Source of the DNA: Cryptomeria japonica | Taxonomy: Eukaryota > Streptophyta > Pinopsida > Cupressales > Cupressaceae | Reading direction: 5' to 3' | Assembly: GCF_030272615.1 (NCBI RefSeq) | Contig: NC_081409.1 | Coordinates: forward strand, 915,349,340-915,413,339 | DNA: 64,000 nucleotides | Part shown: in pieces, positions 37,470 to 50,530 of the stretch | Position numbering within the stretch: the stretch's first letter is position 1 | Layout of the letters: every line of letters begins with the position of its first letter | Translations under genes and position numbers: made by a program | Notes under the pieces: generated by a model | What the model was told of the DNA's origin: nothing | Seen by the model: only the letters and a program-made list of their open reading frames with translations | Databases searched by the model: none

Positions 37470-39205
37470 GAATGGAGCCTACTTCCTATGAGAAATGGGA
37501 AAAGAATAGGGAGTTGTAGATAAAAGATTATTGATGGGGGCCTTGTGTCGTATCCCACATGGAAATGACCCAAAAATGACTGAGGATTTTGAGAACAAAT
37601 GGAAGAAAGATATCCTCATGAATTTTGGCATAGAGTTTAGAATCAATAAAGCCTTCATTACAGCTATAACTAGCTTGCAGATGGATGGCAAGAAGTTTTA
37701 TAAAGAGAGGAGGGTGGTGTAAGAAGCCATTTCGGTCTTCTTTGACAAACAAAGCGAGAGAGACAAGGTACAGAAGATGGCTGATGGTGTTTATAACCAG
37801 AAGGACTTGCAATCACTTTGGGTGGATGTGGATGGGGTGATTATGAGGCATATTACTCTTGACAATCGTTATGCCAATATCTTCTCTTACCACTTTATGA
37901 TATTGAATCATTTTAGGCGTAACAAAAGAATTTTTTTGCCTTTCTACTTGTTATCTTCTCTTGAACATAGCCTAGAAAATCATGCCAAAAATAGTGACAA
38001 CTATGTCTTGCATGAGGGGTTAATCATGCTCATTATGGAATATGCCAAGGATCGTGGGGTTAAACCCTCCCTGATTATCAAAACCCCCATTTCTTCAACC
38101 AATCCTGATGTACAAATTATATCTGACACAGAGATGGAGGAAGAGGGGTGTGGTATGGCTATGGAATGGTGGGACCTCAATGTCTCAGATTTGAACTATT
38201 GTCTGTCTCAAGAGGAGGGTCCCCCACATAATATTACACCTGGCATAGGTAGTAGCGAAAGAAACAAACACTATAGATGGGCTGCCAGTAAGTATAAAAT
38301 CCCTAACCCCAATATACAGGTTCTGGCCCACCAAATATGAAAAAGTCTAAATTAGGAAAAATAGGGGAAGCCAAGGGAAAGGAGGAGGAAATAAAGTTTG
38401 ACATCCCCATTAACGTTGAATAGGGGTAACAGGGGGATACTACAAAATACTCTGATTTTGATATTCTCCTCAAAAATTCTGTTAAAAGCCATGAAAATTC
38501 CTTTCTTTGGGTCAATAAGGAGATCAACATGTTGAAGGAAGGAATTAAGGGCATCATTGACACTTTCACTGAGACTCCCATGCCTAGCAAAACTAACAAG
38601 CTTATCGGAATGACACAGAAACTTACAGAAGATGTTAAGATTATGGAAATGGATCATGAATCAAGGATTGGTCAGTTGGAAATAAGCTTGGAAGATATTA
38701 AGAGCAACCTAAGGGATCTGGTTGATATTAGTATGAAAGCCATGAATAGAAGCATTTATGGTCTTAAAAAGTTTAATGTAATGATTGCGGACCAAAGAGC
38801 ACAACCCATCACCAGTATCCCACCCTTAGACACCAAACAAAAGAAGAAAATCCAAGAGCCAAACTTGCAAAATACAGGATCATGGGTCATTACTAGCCCC
38901 TATAGAAGGATAAGGAGCAGGAAATAGGAGAAGAGTACCTCCAGGTTCATCATGGAAGAGCTCGAGGAAATCAACAAGGGTATGATCCAAAAGAATTCAG
39001 AGCTGATGCAATCTCTGGTTTAGTGGTTTTTTCGTTTTTAATTTTTGTTAATGGTTTTTGTATTTTTGTTGTGTGGGAGTGGCCCCTATTTCTGTGGTGG
39101 TTTTGCCATTGTTTCTAGACTGGTTAGTGACTGTTTTATTTTTTGTATCTATCTCTGACTTTGGGTTTTGAGTCCTTGTAAAACATGTTTATCTTAATAA
39201 AAAGC
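37470..39205 (+). pseudogene. Accessory protein of a retrotransposed unit, plus copy
   Basis: Homologous over its length to 31870-33604, with corresponding blocks in the same order: ITSLQMDGKKFYKER, VDGVIMRHITLDNRY, YHFMILNHFR, LLSSLEHS, LHEGLIMLIM. A shift near 38320 is followed by KEEEIKFDIPINVE-TAG, then a coiled-coil part (LTEDVKIMEMD, DLVDISMKAMN, MEELEEINKGM) to TAG 39021. Other breaks are a TAA at 37720 and a TAG at 38925. The 3' tail matches the minus copy and ends TTATCTTAATAAAAA at about 39203. Function unknown. The RNase H directly upstream and the shared poly(A)-type end suggest a non-LTR element. Confidence 0.7.
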
Positions 39206-42167
39206 AATACTATAGTTATGATATCATAATAATATGCTACTATTACTGAAAATATAATAGTAATACTAATAATATTAATAAGTAAATTACAATCTAATAA
39301 TATAATAATAACAAATTACTATTCTATTAGGGTTGATAAGAAATAATGAAATTCAAATATTAATAAAAATTTAAAGTAACTTATGTTGAATCATAAAATT
39401 ATTGTAAATTTATGAGTGGGTCTGAATAAAACATCCATATAAAAATTTATTTCCAAATCTTAAGGTTATGATTAATTTTGCATAATGTAAGTAATATGGA
39501 TTTACAAAAATCAAGGTTAAAAATAGTTTGACATAAAATTAATTTTAAATAATATAAATTTACAATACTCATAATTAAAAAATATGTCTAAAGGGTTACA
39601 AGTAGGATATAGCAAGGGTAACTAGACTGAGATAAGAATTAGGGTAGCCATGAAGATTAGAACAAAATTTGGGTTATATTAAGTTTTACAATTACAATTA
39701 GGGCTAAGATTAGGGCTAGACTAAAATTCGGATTACATTTAGAATTATTGCAAGGTTTTCAATTAGAGTTATGATAAACTTTAGATTTAGGGTTAGAATA
39801 AGGATTAGTGTTAGAATTAGCATTATAATTACAATTAGGAACCTTAAACTTAGAATTGGGGTACAATTAGAACTAGGGTTTGGATGAAGGTTATTTAAGA
39901 TTGAATTAGAGAGAAAAGAGAGAGAAAAGAGAGAGAAAAGAGAGAGAAAAGAGAGGTAGAAATCAAACAATCAGTTCTATTTATTTTTTGAATAATGAAT
40001 GTGACAACTTCATCTCAAAAAGTTCATCTATATCTTACTATCGGCGTAACCCTTGCACCCCTTTTGGTGCAAGTACTAGTATAGTTATGAATAACTTTAC
40101 TTAATTCCAAGGCATATTAATGACCCTTCCATGAGGTAGATATTAGCTTTGAACAAGATTCAAATAATGTGGTGCAAAAGAGAGAACAAGAAACACATTA
40201 CATCATTCATTTTCTTAAAATATTTAGAAGAAATTTTTTATTTGTAATTATATAAATGGGGAAATGTTCTATAATAAATTAAAACCTACAAGATAAGTTA
40301 CAATTTTTTTATATGTTCCCTCAAAGATTTTAGCAATATTGTAGGAAATACAAAGATGTATTAGATCTCAATTTTTTCACTTCACAAGATGTTCATGGCC
40401 TTCTAAATTAGTGTACATTTGTAAAAACTATCGAAATATACTAAAAATTTGAATTTTTACATGAATAAAACAATTTTAAAATTGTAAACAATATGTATAT
40501 TCTCTTTTCTATTAGTAGTGCTATTGTACTCATGTAAGTAGATACGTGATTGATAAGTTCTATTCATTCTTATTTGGCAACTTGTTGATTGCTTTACTCT
40601 GTAATTTGTTTGCTTAGTATCAATAATATATTTTAAAAAAAAATCTAACATAACTTTGCACAAATTGCATAATTATATAAAAAGTAGAGTTTATTCTTTT
40701 AAATTTATTTTAATATTTTGAGTAGAGATTTTTTTTTTAATCAATGAAATAAAATACTAATTGATTAGAACCATAAATATATTGATATATAAATTTTCAC
40801 ATTTGAGTTGTCCAATTAAGATAATTGAAAAGATTTCACCTACACAATCTTAGACAAGACTATTTCATTTTAGAAACTCAAAATTTTAAGATCATGTTCA
40901 AACAACACAAAATTGACTACATCAATTACTTGGTACAAATTATATAATTAGACAAACTAAATAATTACATATTAAAACTCCAATATAATTATAAACAAAC
41001 TACATAATTATATAATAATAATTCATCTTTTCTCTCTTAAATTTATTTTTAATTTTTTAAAAAGTTACTATTATTTGAAAATCAAATTTGCATCTAATCA
41101 CCTAAGATCCTGTATAAATTTTCACCTTTAATTATTGAATTAAAACTTAATTAAAAATTTTAGTGATCTCATCCATTTTTATCAAAAAAAACAAAAAAAA
41201 CAAAAAAAATAAAAAACAAAAAACAAAACAAAACAAAACTTTATTTAAAAAGACTTTAGAAAGGTAGTTTTAAGATAAGACCCTTTGACATGAAAGACAA
41301 GAGATTTCTCACGGACATGATCAAATAATACAACCAAAAAAAAAAAAAAATCTTCTACAAATTTCCTATGTACCCTGGCAGAATCTACTTTTTGCGGACT
41401 GATTTTGATTGGTCGAAATAAGAAAAGTTATGGGGGACCACCTCATTAATTATCCATCGTTAAATCCTTATCTCTTCTGTGGAAGTGTTGCAAGCTGGTT
41501 CTGGCAGAGAGGAGAGAGCAAGCAAGCTTTATAGTTATCTTCATTTTACTATCTTCGAGCTAAGGGTGGGAAACCAAAAGTAACACAAACAGAAATGAGA
41601 AGTGTGGGACTTCAAATAGAAATGAGAAGATTGCAGTGCCTGTGACTGGATGGAAGCAATTTGTCAATGTCTCGTTTAAAACACAGATAGTAATGAGACT
41701 ACACTCATTGATGTATTTGATATTGTTGTGAAAAGGCTTGACCATCAACTGTTGTGAAAAGACTACACTTAGTCCAGCACTTTGGGCTACAACAGCAGTG
41801 TTTGTTTTATGTACAGGACTAGTGGTGTGGCTGCTCGAGCATAAAATAAATCCCCACTTCAGTGGAAGTTCCATTAACCAAGTGCTCACTCCTTTCTTTA
41901 ATTTCTCCATATGCGTTTGATTTTGAATAATCTAAATTTCAGTTATTTTTCATATGTTTTAAGTCGACACTGGTAAGATCTAACATCTAAGAGATTGAAG
42001 ACAATTATTTCAAAGATTCTTATAATGCATGTTCTAACTTTGCAAAGCAAAGTATTTAAGGTAAAATGTTAGAAGCTTCAAGGACTCTATCTAATAATAG
42101 GAATGGTATCATCTTTGGTTTTAATCATATTTATTTTTCAAGCTCTACACAATTTCATCAGAAGTTC

Positions 42168-42179
42168 TATATGTATGTA

Positions 42180-42210
<31 letters not shown>

Positions 42211-42245
42211 GTATGTATGTATGTATATGTGTGCGCACACACACA
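42168..42245. repeat. GTGTAT/GTAT microsatellite
   Basis: ATGT and GTGTAT units run into GTGCGCACACACACA. It is a simple repeat; the 66-codon frame through it is an artefact. Confidence 0.85.
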
Positions 42246-42572
42246 TTGACATGTTTATGTGAGTGAGAGTGATGAGAATGGATAATAGAAAAACAAAATC
42301 TAGTGTTTGATAAAAAATATTATATAATGATATGTGTCTTTTAATATATTTTCTTGGTCTTTGTATATTGTATATATGTTAAAATGTCTATTTTACAAAG
42401 TTAATTTAAGATTTTAATCTTAAATAATTTTTGGAGAAGCAATAGTTGCAATGTTCTATAAATTAACATAAATACTAATAGTCTAATACTCAATTCAAAA
42501 TATCCAAAATGTAGAATCATCTGTTAATATTAGTGGATATTGAGATAGAGGCATTGGAGAAGGATGATAATG

Positions 42573-42680
42573 AACTTGACTAACTTCTATCATAACTATA
42601 AAAGGATAGGGGTTCCACAAGAATAGAACTTGACTAACTTCTATCATAACTATAAAAGGATAGGGGTTCCACAAGAATAG
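42573..42680. repeat. Perfect 54-bp tandem duplication
   Basis: Two identical 54-base units (42573-42626 and 42627-42680) starting AACTTGACTAACTTC and ending CACAAGAATAG. The lack of any difference implies a recent event or an assembly effect. Confidence 0.9.
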
Positions 42681-45600
42681 AGATTACACTTATCCATTTT
42701 CTATAAAAGATGGACCATGTAGAGTCTTTCACTCTTCTGTTTCTTTTAGATTAGGAATTCGATTGTGCTCTCAGAGAGCAATCTTTTAAGAATGATTAAA
42801 TATTGTGAGAATCTTGAAGAATCCCTTTGTTTTCTATCAAGCCTTGGCAGGTGTTTTCCATAGGAGGATTTGATAGTTATGCCCTATGTCCGTGTCACTC
42901 TGTGTGTTTTTTCTTGTCTCAACAATGAAGGGTTGTGGTGTGACATGCTCACTTACGAGAACCGACGTTTCTTTGTGATTTTCACAAAAAGGGAATTAAA
43001 GCATTGTAAAAGATTTGCTTCCAACATATCAACTTAATTTAGCTTTTCCTTTCTTCCCCCCTCCTCTCTTCTATTCGCCCCTTAGAATGAATAAAAGACT
43101 TCTCAACTTTTGGAGGTCATTTGACACATATTGCAAAATAAAATTGTGGTTCAACGCCTGTGAAACTTTCATACTTCCCTTCAAAGGCACAAGCCTTGTG
43201 AGGATCAACCATTTTCCTGGAACACCCAATGGGATCCATGAACTTTCATCATTGAAGACTTGGTGTATTTCCAAGTATTTTGCAAGAAGAATTTTGAAGT
43301 CAACACCCAACATTTCTACATGATCATGACTTAGTTGGTATGTACCACCTTCCCTATGTAGGATAATTATTAGCAACCTTTTCTTCATAATCCAGCTCCA
43401 ACATGGAATATTACTTTGATCAATAATTTTTTTATTCTACTTTCCATAAAAATTAAGTTATATCACCCATGTATCCCCGAGTATTTCATAACCCAAACCA
43501 TTATGTTACCCATCCCCTTGATGAAAGGAGTCCTAGTGATGTTAGCATGAAGCGATTATGGAAGAATTCCAAGACCAATTGAGGTCAATCGAAGTAGAAA
43601 AGTTGAGATGTCAAGGCCAACTTGCTTATTATGTCTTCAGGCAACAACAAGAGCTATAAGAACAAAGAAGGAAACAAGATCAATTATTGTTTAGTGGTAT
43701 ACTTGATATTTTTTCCAATCTTTGTCATAAATATGAATACATGTTTATGCATAATACATGTTTAAGTATATGTTCTTATGATAGAATGTAAAACATGCTT
43801 GATTGACTGAAATCCACCTTGTGGGAAGGGCCTAGGGTGTAAGTAAGTAGGTCATTCTAAAGTTGATCGTAATGGCTCCTAGGATAGTTAGAGGGCACTT
43901 ACGTAGAGAGCCAAGTATCCCATTTATATGAGCTGCCCAATTCCCAAAGACGACTAGCATCCCTAAGGAAATGAGACATTGATGTGGAATGTAGGTCTAG
44001 GATCACATTATTAAAGATATTATTTACTTGGTAAGATGTAACGCTAACCCTAATTTATTGTAATTACGATTTGAGGGAAAATTCTAGGGCAAATTAGGAA
44101 GGGAACATTACATAAAAATCTCTAGCCACTTACATGCATTATCAAAATTAAGGATGGGTAAAACCCCCTTCATTGAGGAATCGGAGTATGCACCTTGTGA
44201 AAAAAATTCAAGAGAAACTTCCATGTTTACTTGTTTGAAGGTTCCATTATGTAAAGTCATCAAACTATCAATTTCAAGTTCCCATTTTATGTCGTGTAGT
44301 CAAACCTTCGATACTTCTTAACTTACCCTATGTTATGTTATCCTATCCTAAGCCCATCTCATTATCTCCTCTTTCTCTTTTCCCATTAGCCCCACTATGT
44401 CTTTTCTAATCAATTGCTCCTAGTATCCTCCCTTGATACCATCCTCTTTCACCCTATGTTGATATACCTTTGTAATATCCACTCTCTCACCCATTATCTC
44501 TCCCTAGCTAGTTTTATGATAGATTTCCTCCTTCTAACTCAATTTCATCTCACAATTATAATTTCATTTATTTCCTTTTATATCTTCATACCTAGATATC
44601 TACTCACATTAGTGTAATTCATAATAATACCTAAAATTTATATATCTTCCTTATTAAATATATTATCCCCTTATGTACCATATCCATCAATAGAGAATAA
44701 TATATAGTTCTTCCATATTACATTTATATTAGTATAGTGCAGAGTATTCCTAAAATCTACTTATTAGGGTGAGTGTTTCTAGAATGTTGTGGAACTAGTT
44801 ATTGATCAATAGATTGATGATCACACAAAATTAAACTCATCTTCAACTTTAAGGAGAACTATCATGCAAATAATTTGTAGTATTCATTAATATGTACCTA
44901 CTTCTGTTTAGTTTGAGAAGGTCTACTTATAGATACCATAATTAGGTCATTGATACTTATGTCCTATTTTCTAATTCTATATTTCTCTCTAATTATGATA
45001 TCAATGACATCTTAAGGATTATAGTCATTGATATTACTATTTCCATTCAGCCTTGGTTTTTATTATGAAATACTATTTTATTTTCTTGTGTTTTTTATTA
45101 AATGTGTGTATTGTTATGTTTTCATTGCTAAATAATATAATAACTGTGGATTTTTTTTGAGGAAATTTTTTCCCTCTTGAGGGTTTTCCTAGGTATATCC
45201 TGTTGTATTCCTTTGATATTTGCATATGATAATTTTCTAATTTTAATGCATTCTTTTCTCTCATGGAGTTATGTAGGAAAGATTTGATCAACCTATATGA
45301 CTTCACTAACACTCCCATCGCTATTGGTCATTCAGAAAGTCACACTCCACGTGATTGGTGTGGCATGGGATATTGGCTATTTCCCATAGCTCCTCCATAA
45401 AAAATTTTCATCTAATCTCTAAGGTTCCATTATGCAAATGAACCATTTCACCCACCATTCCTATTTACAATTTTCCCAAGCCCTAATTAGGGTTCTCAAA
45501 CCCTAATTTTCACCCCCTTGACTCTTTTCTCTGTCATTCCTATATCCTTTATCTATTTTTCTCAATTTTTTTCATTTACCATATTTTCCATGTATCCAAG

Positions 45601-47309
45601 TTTCAACTTTATTTGTTCATTTTAGTAGCTCTCCCTTAAATGAAATTTGATTGAGTTACCTCTTGAGTGAGTATCATATCATTACATTACATTTTTCTCA
45701 TTTGTTTTAATTGAATATAATTACGAATATCTTGCTCATATGAGCATCAATATTAGACCTATACAATCTACTTAAAAGAAAACTCAGTAGAAATCACCTA
45801 TGGAAGACCAAGACTCACTACTTAGAAATCTACTTTTATTTATTAACCACCTCTTAAGGAGGACCAAGAGTCACAAATTATAATTGCACTTTAGAAATCC
45901 CCTTTTTTATTTAGAAACTGCCTCGTACGGTAGACCAAGAGTCACAGCTTAAAATTACACTTTAGATGTCCCTATTGGGAATCATCCTTGGAGTTCCACA
46001 ATGGGAACCCAATGTTTTAACCAATTAAGCTCAATCCCTTGGACATCTCATCATTTTTTTTATTAATTAGAGCATTTTTTATTTTCCCTTGACACAATAC
46101 CTCCTCTCCTCATCATGACACTATATCAAAAAGGGGCAAAATGAAGATATTAGAAATTTCACCATAATCTATTGATTCATCTTTTTCTCATAAACTCATT
46201 TAAATAATAAATTAATTATTCCCATAATATACCACTTTATGAAATATTTATAAAAAACTAAATAAAAAAGTTTATTATATAATTAATTACCCTTCCAACA
46301 ATCAATTTTTATTTCCTCCTTAAGATTAACTAATGAAATCAATCAAATTATATTACAATGAAAGAAAGGTCTCATGTTATTTTTACCATAATGTATGGAG
46401 TCTACTTTAAAGTAATGTAATAATTATAATTTAGTAGTTAAAATCTTACTTATAGGTGACTAGGATGGATTGAATTATACAAGTATTACTAAATAAAAAT
46501 GTACCATATGGTTACACATTTTTTCTCTTCATATTTCTCTTCAAAAATGTTGTTCATAATATATATTGACATAAATGAATACATTTGTACCATTCATGTA
46601 ATTGCACTCCTGATTTCTTTTTTAATAATCAAACTAGAGTATGTATAATTTTTTTTTTAGATTTAATTTATCATCTACACTATGATTTTTAATTTTATTC
46701 CTTAAATTGAATCTTTTAAAAAATATAAAATATATATTCAAATTTATAAATTAAATACAAATTGTGATGTTCATATTTAATTATTTTCATCTCTATACAT
46801 TTCATTTACATAAAAGTGATATAAAATTATGTATGATCTCAATCATTTTTATAATAAACTCAAAATTAAACCACATAATACTAGACTAATAATCATGATA
46901 TATCACAAATTAAAATTATCAATCATTTTTTTTATAATTGTTACCATAGTGAATTATACTCATTTGTCATAGTTTATTCTCAAAGTTATTAATTTAAACA
47001 TAAGTTTCATCTAAGCCAGTATCTTTATCTTTATGATAGGTTTTATCCAAGTTATTAGTTGCAGATACATATATATAATTATACTCATTACTTAATTTAG
47101 TTGTCTTATATTTTTAGCAATGAAGATCCCACAAATTTTCTTGTTTATTCATCTTGTAAATGACCTTTCCATATGTTGGTAGCACATATAAAATTTCCAT
47201 TCTGTATATGTCTTTGTTCGATCTAATGCCCAACAGTTTGTTGGTCAAGTCATCCGCTTAACCTTTCTCATGTAATCCGGGTATTTTTATTTGTTTAAGT
47301 TCCACTACG

Positions 47310-47361
47310 TTGAACTTGAACCTTAAACTTGAACCTTTTTGGTTCAAGGTCCAAAGTTCAA
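47310..47361. repeat. Hairpin-forming repeat, copy 1
   Basis: TTGAACCTTAAACTTGAACC, a short T loop, then GGTTCAAGGTCCAAAGTTCA form a stem of about 20 bp. A near copy lies at 47439-47487. Confidence 0.7.
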
Positions 47362-47438
47362 CGGCCGTTGTTTTGAATGTTTTTTTTTCCTTCCACGCGG
47401 TTTTAAGTCTTCACTAGTCCTTGCCGGTGTTTTACATT

Positions 47439-47487
47439 CCTTGAACCTTGAACTTGAACCTTTTTGGTTGAAGGTTCAAAGTTCTAG
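47439..47487. repeat. Hairpin-forming repeat, copy 2
   Basis: Second copy of the unit at 47310-47361, again TTGAACC... TTTTT ...GGTTCAAAG-like, forming the same stem-loop. Both lie just before the long accessory frame. Confidence 0.7.
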
Positions 47488-47601
47488 ATTTGTCATGTTA
47501 ATGATTTGTGTCGCCATTGTTTCACGAGAGTCAGAGTTCAATGTTTAGGCTTCTTGGAAAACATGTGATTTGGCGTGAGGTGGTGGCGCAGATTTTAAGA
47601 T

Positions 47602-50491
47602 ATGATAAATGGCCACAGAAGAGAGGAATATTCTTTCTTCAATGATTTGAAATCTGTCATTTATAGCAAGTATGGTGTGAAGATCCGTAGTGTCAGAAGT
47701 GAAGTGAATTAGCATTTAAGGCATGCTCTAGCACAATCATTCCAAAAAGGAGGTTCAAGGCTACCGAGACCCTTGACTTGTGAGCATTTAATTCCTGCAA
47801 TCCGAGATTTGGTAATTTTGTTGAGCAGAGTAAAGGGTAATTCACACTCCTTCTATTGGGAGGACTGGATGTATTTCTTCATCTAGGTCACTCTAGACAA
47901 AAATTGGTTCATTGATTGGGGAACCGTTATTGCGGAAAGGTTACATGAAGGTTTGAGTAATTACCTTGGGATGGAAAACTTTTATATATCTTCATACCTA
48001 TTGTATATGCTTGCTTGTGTGAGGGAATAGTCTGGATTGTCACATGCAAAGTGGGTTCAAGGCATAAAGATTTATGAGTATCACCCCAATTTGACTTTAA
48101 AAGGGCATATTGACGATTATCTTCGGCGGAATGATATTTCGGTTGGGAGATTGACCTTTGAATTACAAGGTAACTTGCATAGGAGGATGTCTGCAAAGGC
48201 TGTTGAACTTGTTAACATCTATGGCAGTTTCTTTACATAGTTTAATCACTTCACTTACCTAAGGGTTGGAGGTTCTAAGGGTGAACCCTTTAGGCTACCT
48301 AGGTATGTTTCAAACTCCTGTATTTGGATTGAAGTTCCCAGGCAACTGTCTTATGTCGTAAAAGATTATGGTGAGGATTAAAACACAAGTGGAATTTTTC
48401 CCATCGACTTAGGCCATTAGAGTTGCAGCTATGTCTCTGATGTGCTGAATCTTGAGCTAGAATTTAAGAGATTTCATTTGAAAACCTTTGTGAAAAGGGA
48501 TAACTTTGACAATAAAGGTTTTATTGCTCAATATGTGAGGAAGATGGTGCCTGATCAACGTGTGTCCCAGTTGGAGGATTATTGGGAGGGCTGCCCGAAT
48601 GAATTTGAAGTAAGGAAAAGGAGATGGTCCAGGTTAACCTTGAAACAAATCCATGACATGAAATTGTCAATGGACACTTTAAGTGTCACAACTGATGATG
48701 AAGATGTACTGGATTCTGAGTTTATGAAGTAGCTACATAATGAACCTCTCCCAGAGGTGGATTGGAGTAAAAAGATGGAAGATAACATTCAGATACGCAC
48801 CTTTAGTGTAATTCGTAGGACAAAAAATTGGCTTAGGAGTTGCCGATTTCGCCCGACGAGAGCAACCAGTTCAAGAAACAAAAGTGGGAAGAGAGATACC
48901 GCAAAAAAAACTTCTATTTTAACTAACATTCCCATTTCTATTGCAGGAAAAAGGCAGACAAAGATTAAAGAAGAGAAACTTGACACCGAGGCTGAACTTT
49001 CTATTGGTGGTCAGGTTACCAGGTCTAGGTCCAAGAAGAGTTTTTAGATGTCAGCTCCTCATCTCATTCATGATTTGGATGTAGAGGAGGCACTGTGCAA
49101 TATGACATCTCCTTTTTCTGATACAGACAAGGTTTCAACTTGTGTAGATACTACTTTCCAAGACTCAGGGACCCTTGATATCTAGTCTCATGCAGATAGT
49201 ACCACACTGCCACCTTCAAAAGGATCTCCACCCATGCCATCTAAGGAATTGACTCTGGCACCCAAGTGGTTAAGTGACTCAATTACCAGAAAAAGAAATG
49301 TGGTTCCTATTTTGGTATCAATGGAGGATGTCGTGAGTAAATGTATGGGAAAATCCACGAAGCCTAAAAGGTTAAAAATGGAGGCTATGATTGGTTTTGA
49401 CGAAAGCACAAAGCACTGGACTGCAGACATTGCCAAACCTGCACTTGATAAAGATGATGTTATTGCTTTAGAAGAAGACTATGCCATTGAACGAGTTGAT
49501 TTGGGGGTCAGAACCAGAGCCGTAGATGTGAAACATTTGGAGACTTCAACCAAGTGGATTATCTCTCGTACTTGGAAGGACAAAAGAGACAAGGCTAAAT
49601 TAAAGAAAAATCTAATGCAAATGGATCAGTATATTCATGCTCTTCAGAATACCCCGTTACCGCTATCTCAAAGTTCAGGACCATCTAGTCCGAAAACACC
49701 TGGTAATTAGAAATTCTATGATGAGGTTAAACAAAACATGATGATTGCTAAGGTTTTCTCAGAATGGCTCACCTCGATCATGCATCAAGGGACCAATTAC
49801 ATAATAGATTTAGTCCAAATTTTCAAAGATGCTAATGAAGTCACCAAGGAATTAGATGCCAACTTAATCTTGTGGCAAAAAGAGAAGACTAAATGGGTAG
49901 TGATTTTAAAACAGATGCATGATATTCAGCGTTATGGCCCGATGAATTTCCTTGCCGAAAGGCAAGTGTCAGGGCTAAATGAAGATGTAATGTTTATTTG
50001 CAAAGAAAGCATTGAATGACGTAACCAGATCATTGAATAGCACCATAACAAATCAACTAGTTTACATGGTGAATTAAAAACCTTGAGGACAACCATGCAG
50101 AAGGATTTGCGCTGCGTGGATGTCCAATTGCTTAAAGAAGATGGCCAAACTCTGGAAGATACTGCAGAGATGATTAATCAGTTTAGCAGCCACATTAAAC
50201 AAATCAAAGTGGAGAAATCCTTGGCTGTGGGTGATTTTATGAGGATTTCCAAAATAGAATCGATGCTCACAGTTTGTCTCGATCACCTAGACTCACACAG
50301 GGATAAAGTGCAGATTGGTGAGGAAGAAATAGCTTTGGAAGCAAAGAGCAATTCACATCAGTCTGCCGCATGTAACTGTAATTCAGGAATATGTGAAGGT
50401 GCATCGAGAGTGGAGTGCGGCTAAGGCAGTGATGGTGTCCATCCAAAACACCAACCCGGGCGATCTGACTGAGACCAAATCAATGGCATGA
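47602..50491 (+). pseudogene. Large accessory protein of unknown function (about 960 codons)
   Basis: One reading frame stays coherent from the ATG at 47602 to about 50365 with no indel, yet is cut by stops at 47710, 47884, 48028, 48238, 48418, 48730, 49045, 49183, 49708, 50038 (all TAG), 48379 (TAA) and 50017 (TGA). A frame change near 50365 leads to a plausible end at the TGA at 50489-50491. The N-terminal part looks globular (WFIDWGTVIAERLHEGL, NFYISSYLLYMLA). The middle is basic with GKRQTKIKEEK and RSRSKKSF. The C-terminal third is helical and coiled-coil-like (FSEWLTSIMHQGTNYI, LHGELKTLRTTMQKD). No known domain was recognised. LTR-like sequence and a PBS follow, so it is probably part of an LTR element. 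Confidence 0.65.
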
Positions 50492-50530
50492 CTAGCACTG
50501 CTGGCAGTTGTTTGCCAGCGAGTCTAGTCA
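50489..50530 (+). other. Stem-loop overlapping the accessory stop codon
   Basis: TGACTAGCACTGCTGGCA and TGCCAGCGAGTCTAGTCA are inverted copies around a 6-base loop. The left arm begins with the stop codon of the accessory frame. It could be an RNA structure in the transcript or an LTR edge motif. Confidence 0.55.

Larger units (their letters stand above)
39206..47309. other. Long AT-rich region without recognised genes
   Basis: About 8 kb with no recognisable coding region. It holds degenerate ttaggg/tagggtta-like repeats (39600-39890), an AGAGAGAGAAAA array (about 39907-39957), an A/C-rich run (41185-41240), a GTGTAT microsatellite (42168-42245) and a 54-bp tandem duplication (42573-42680). 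At 45780-45965 are three imperfect units around CCAAGAGTCACA, each about 70-80 bp. Isolated frames of about 100 codons at 41560-41910 and 43071-43388 show no domain. Confidence 0.55.

Noticed and set aside
39600-39890. Interstitial telomere-like ttaggg repeats
   Set aside because: Units are degenerate, irregularly spaced and not the plant TTTAGGG form; best read as a decayed AT-rich minisatellite.
41560-41910. 116-codon minus-strand frame
   Set aside because: No domain or relation to other frames; similar lengths occur by chance in this window.
42066-42266. 66-codon frame with a Cys-Val repeat
   Set aside because: Runs through the GTGTAT microsatellite.
43071-43388. 105-codon minus-strand frame
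   Set aside because: Looks somewhat protein-like but no family or sibling was recognised and no adjacent coding blocks continue it.
45780-45965. Spaced short repeats that could suggest a CRISPR-like array
   Set aside because: Only three imperfect units of variable spacing in a plant-type sequence; an ordinary decayed tandem repeat.
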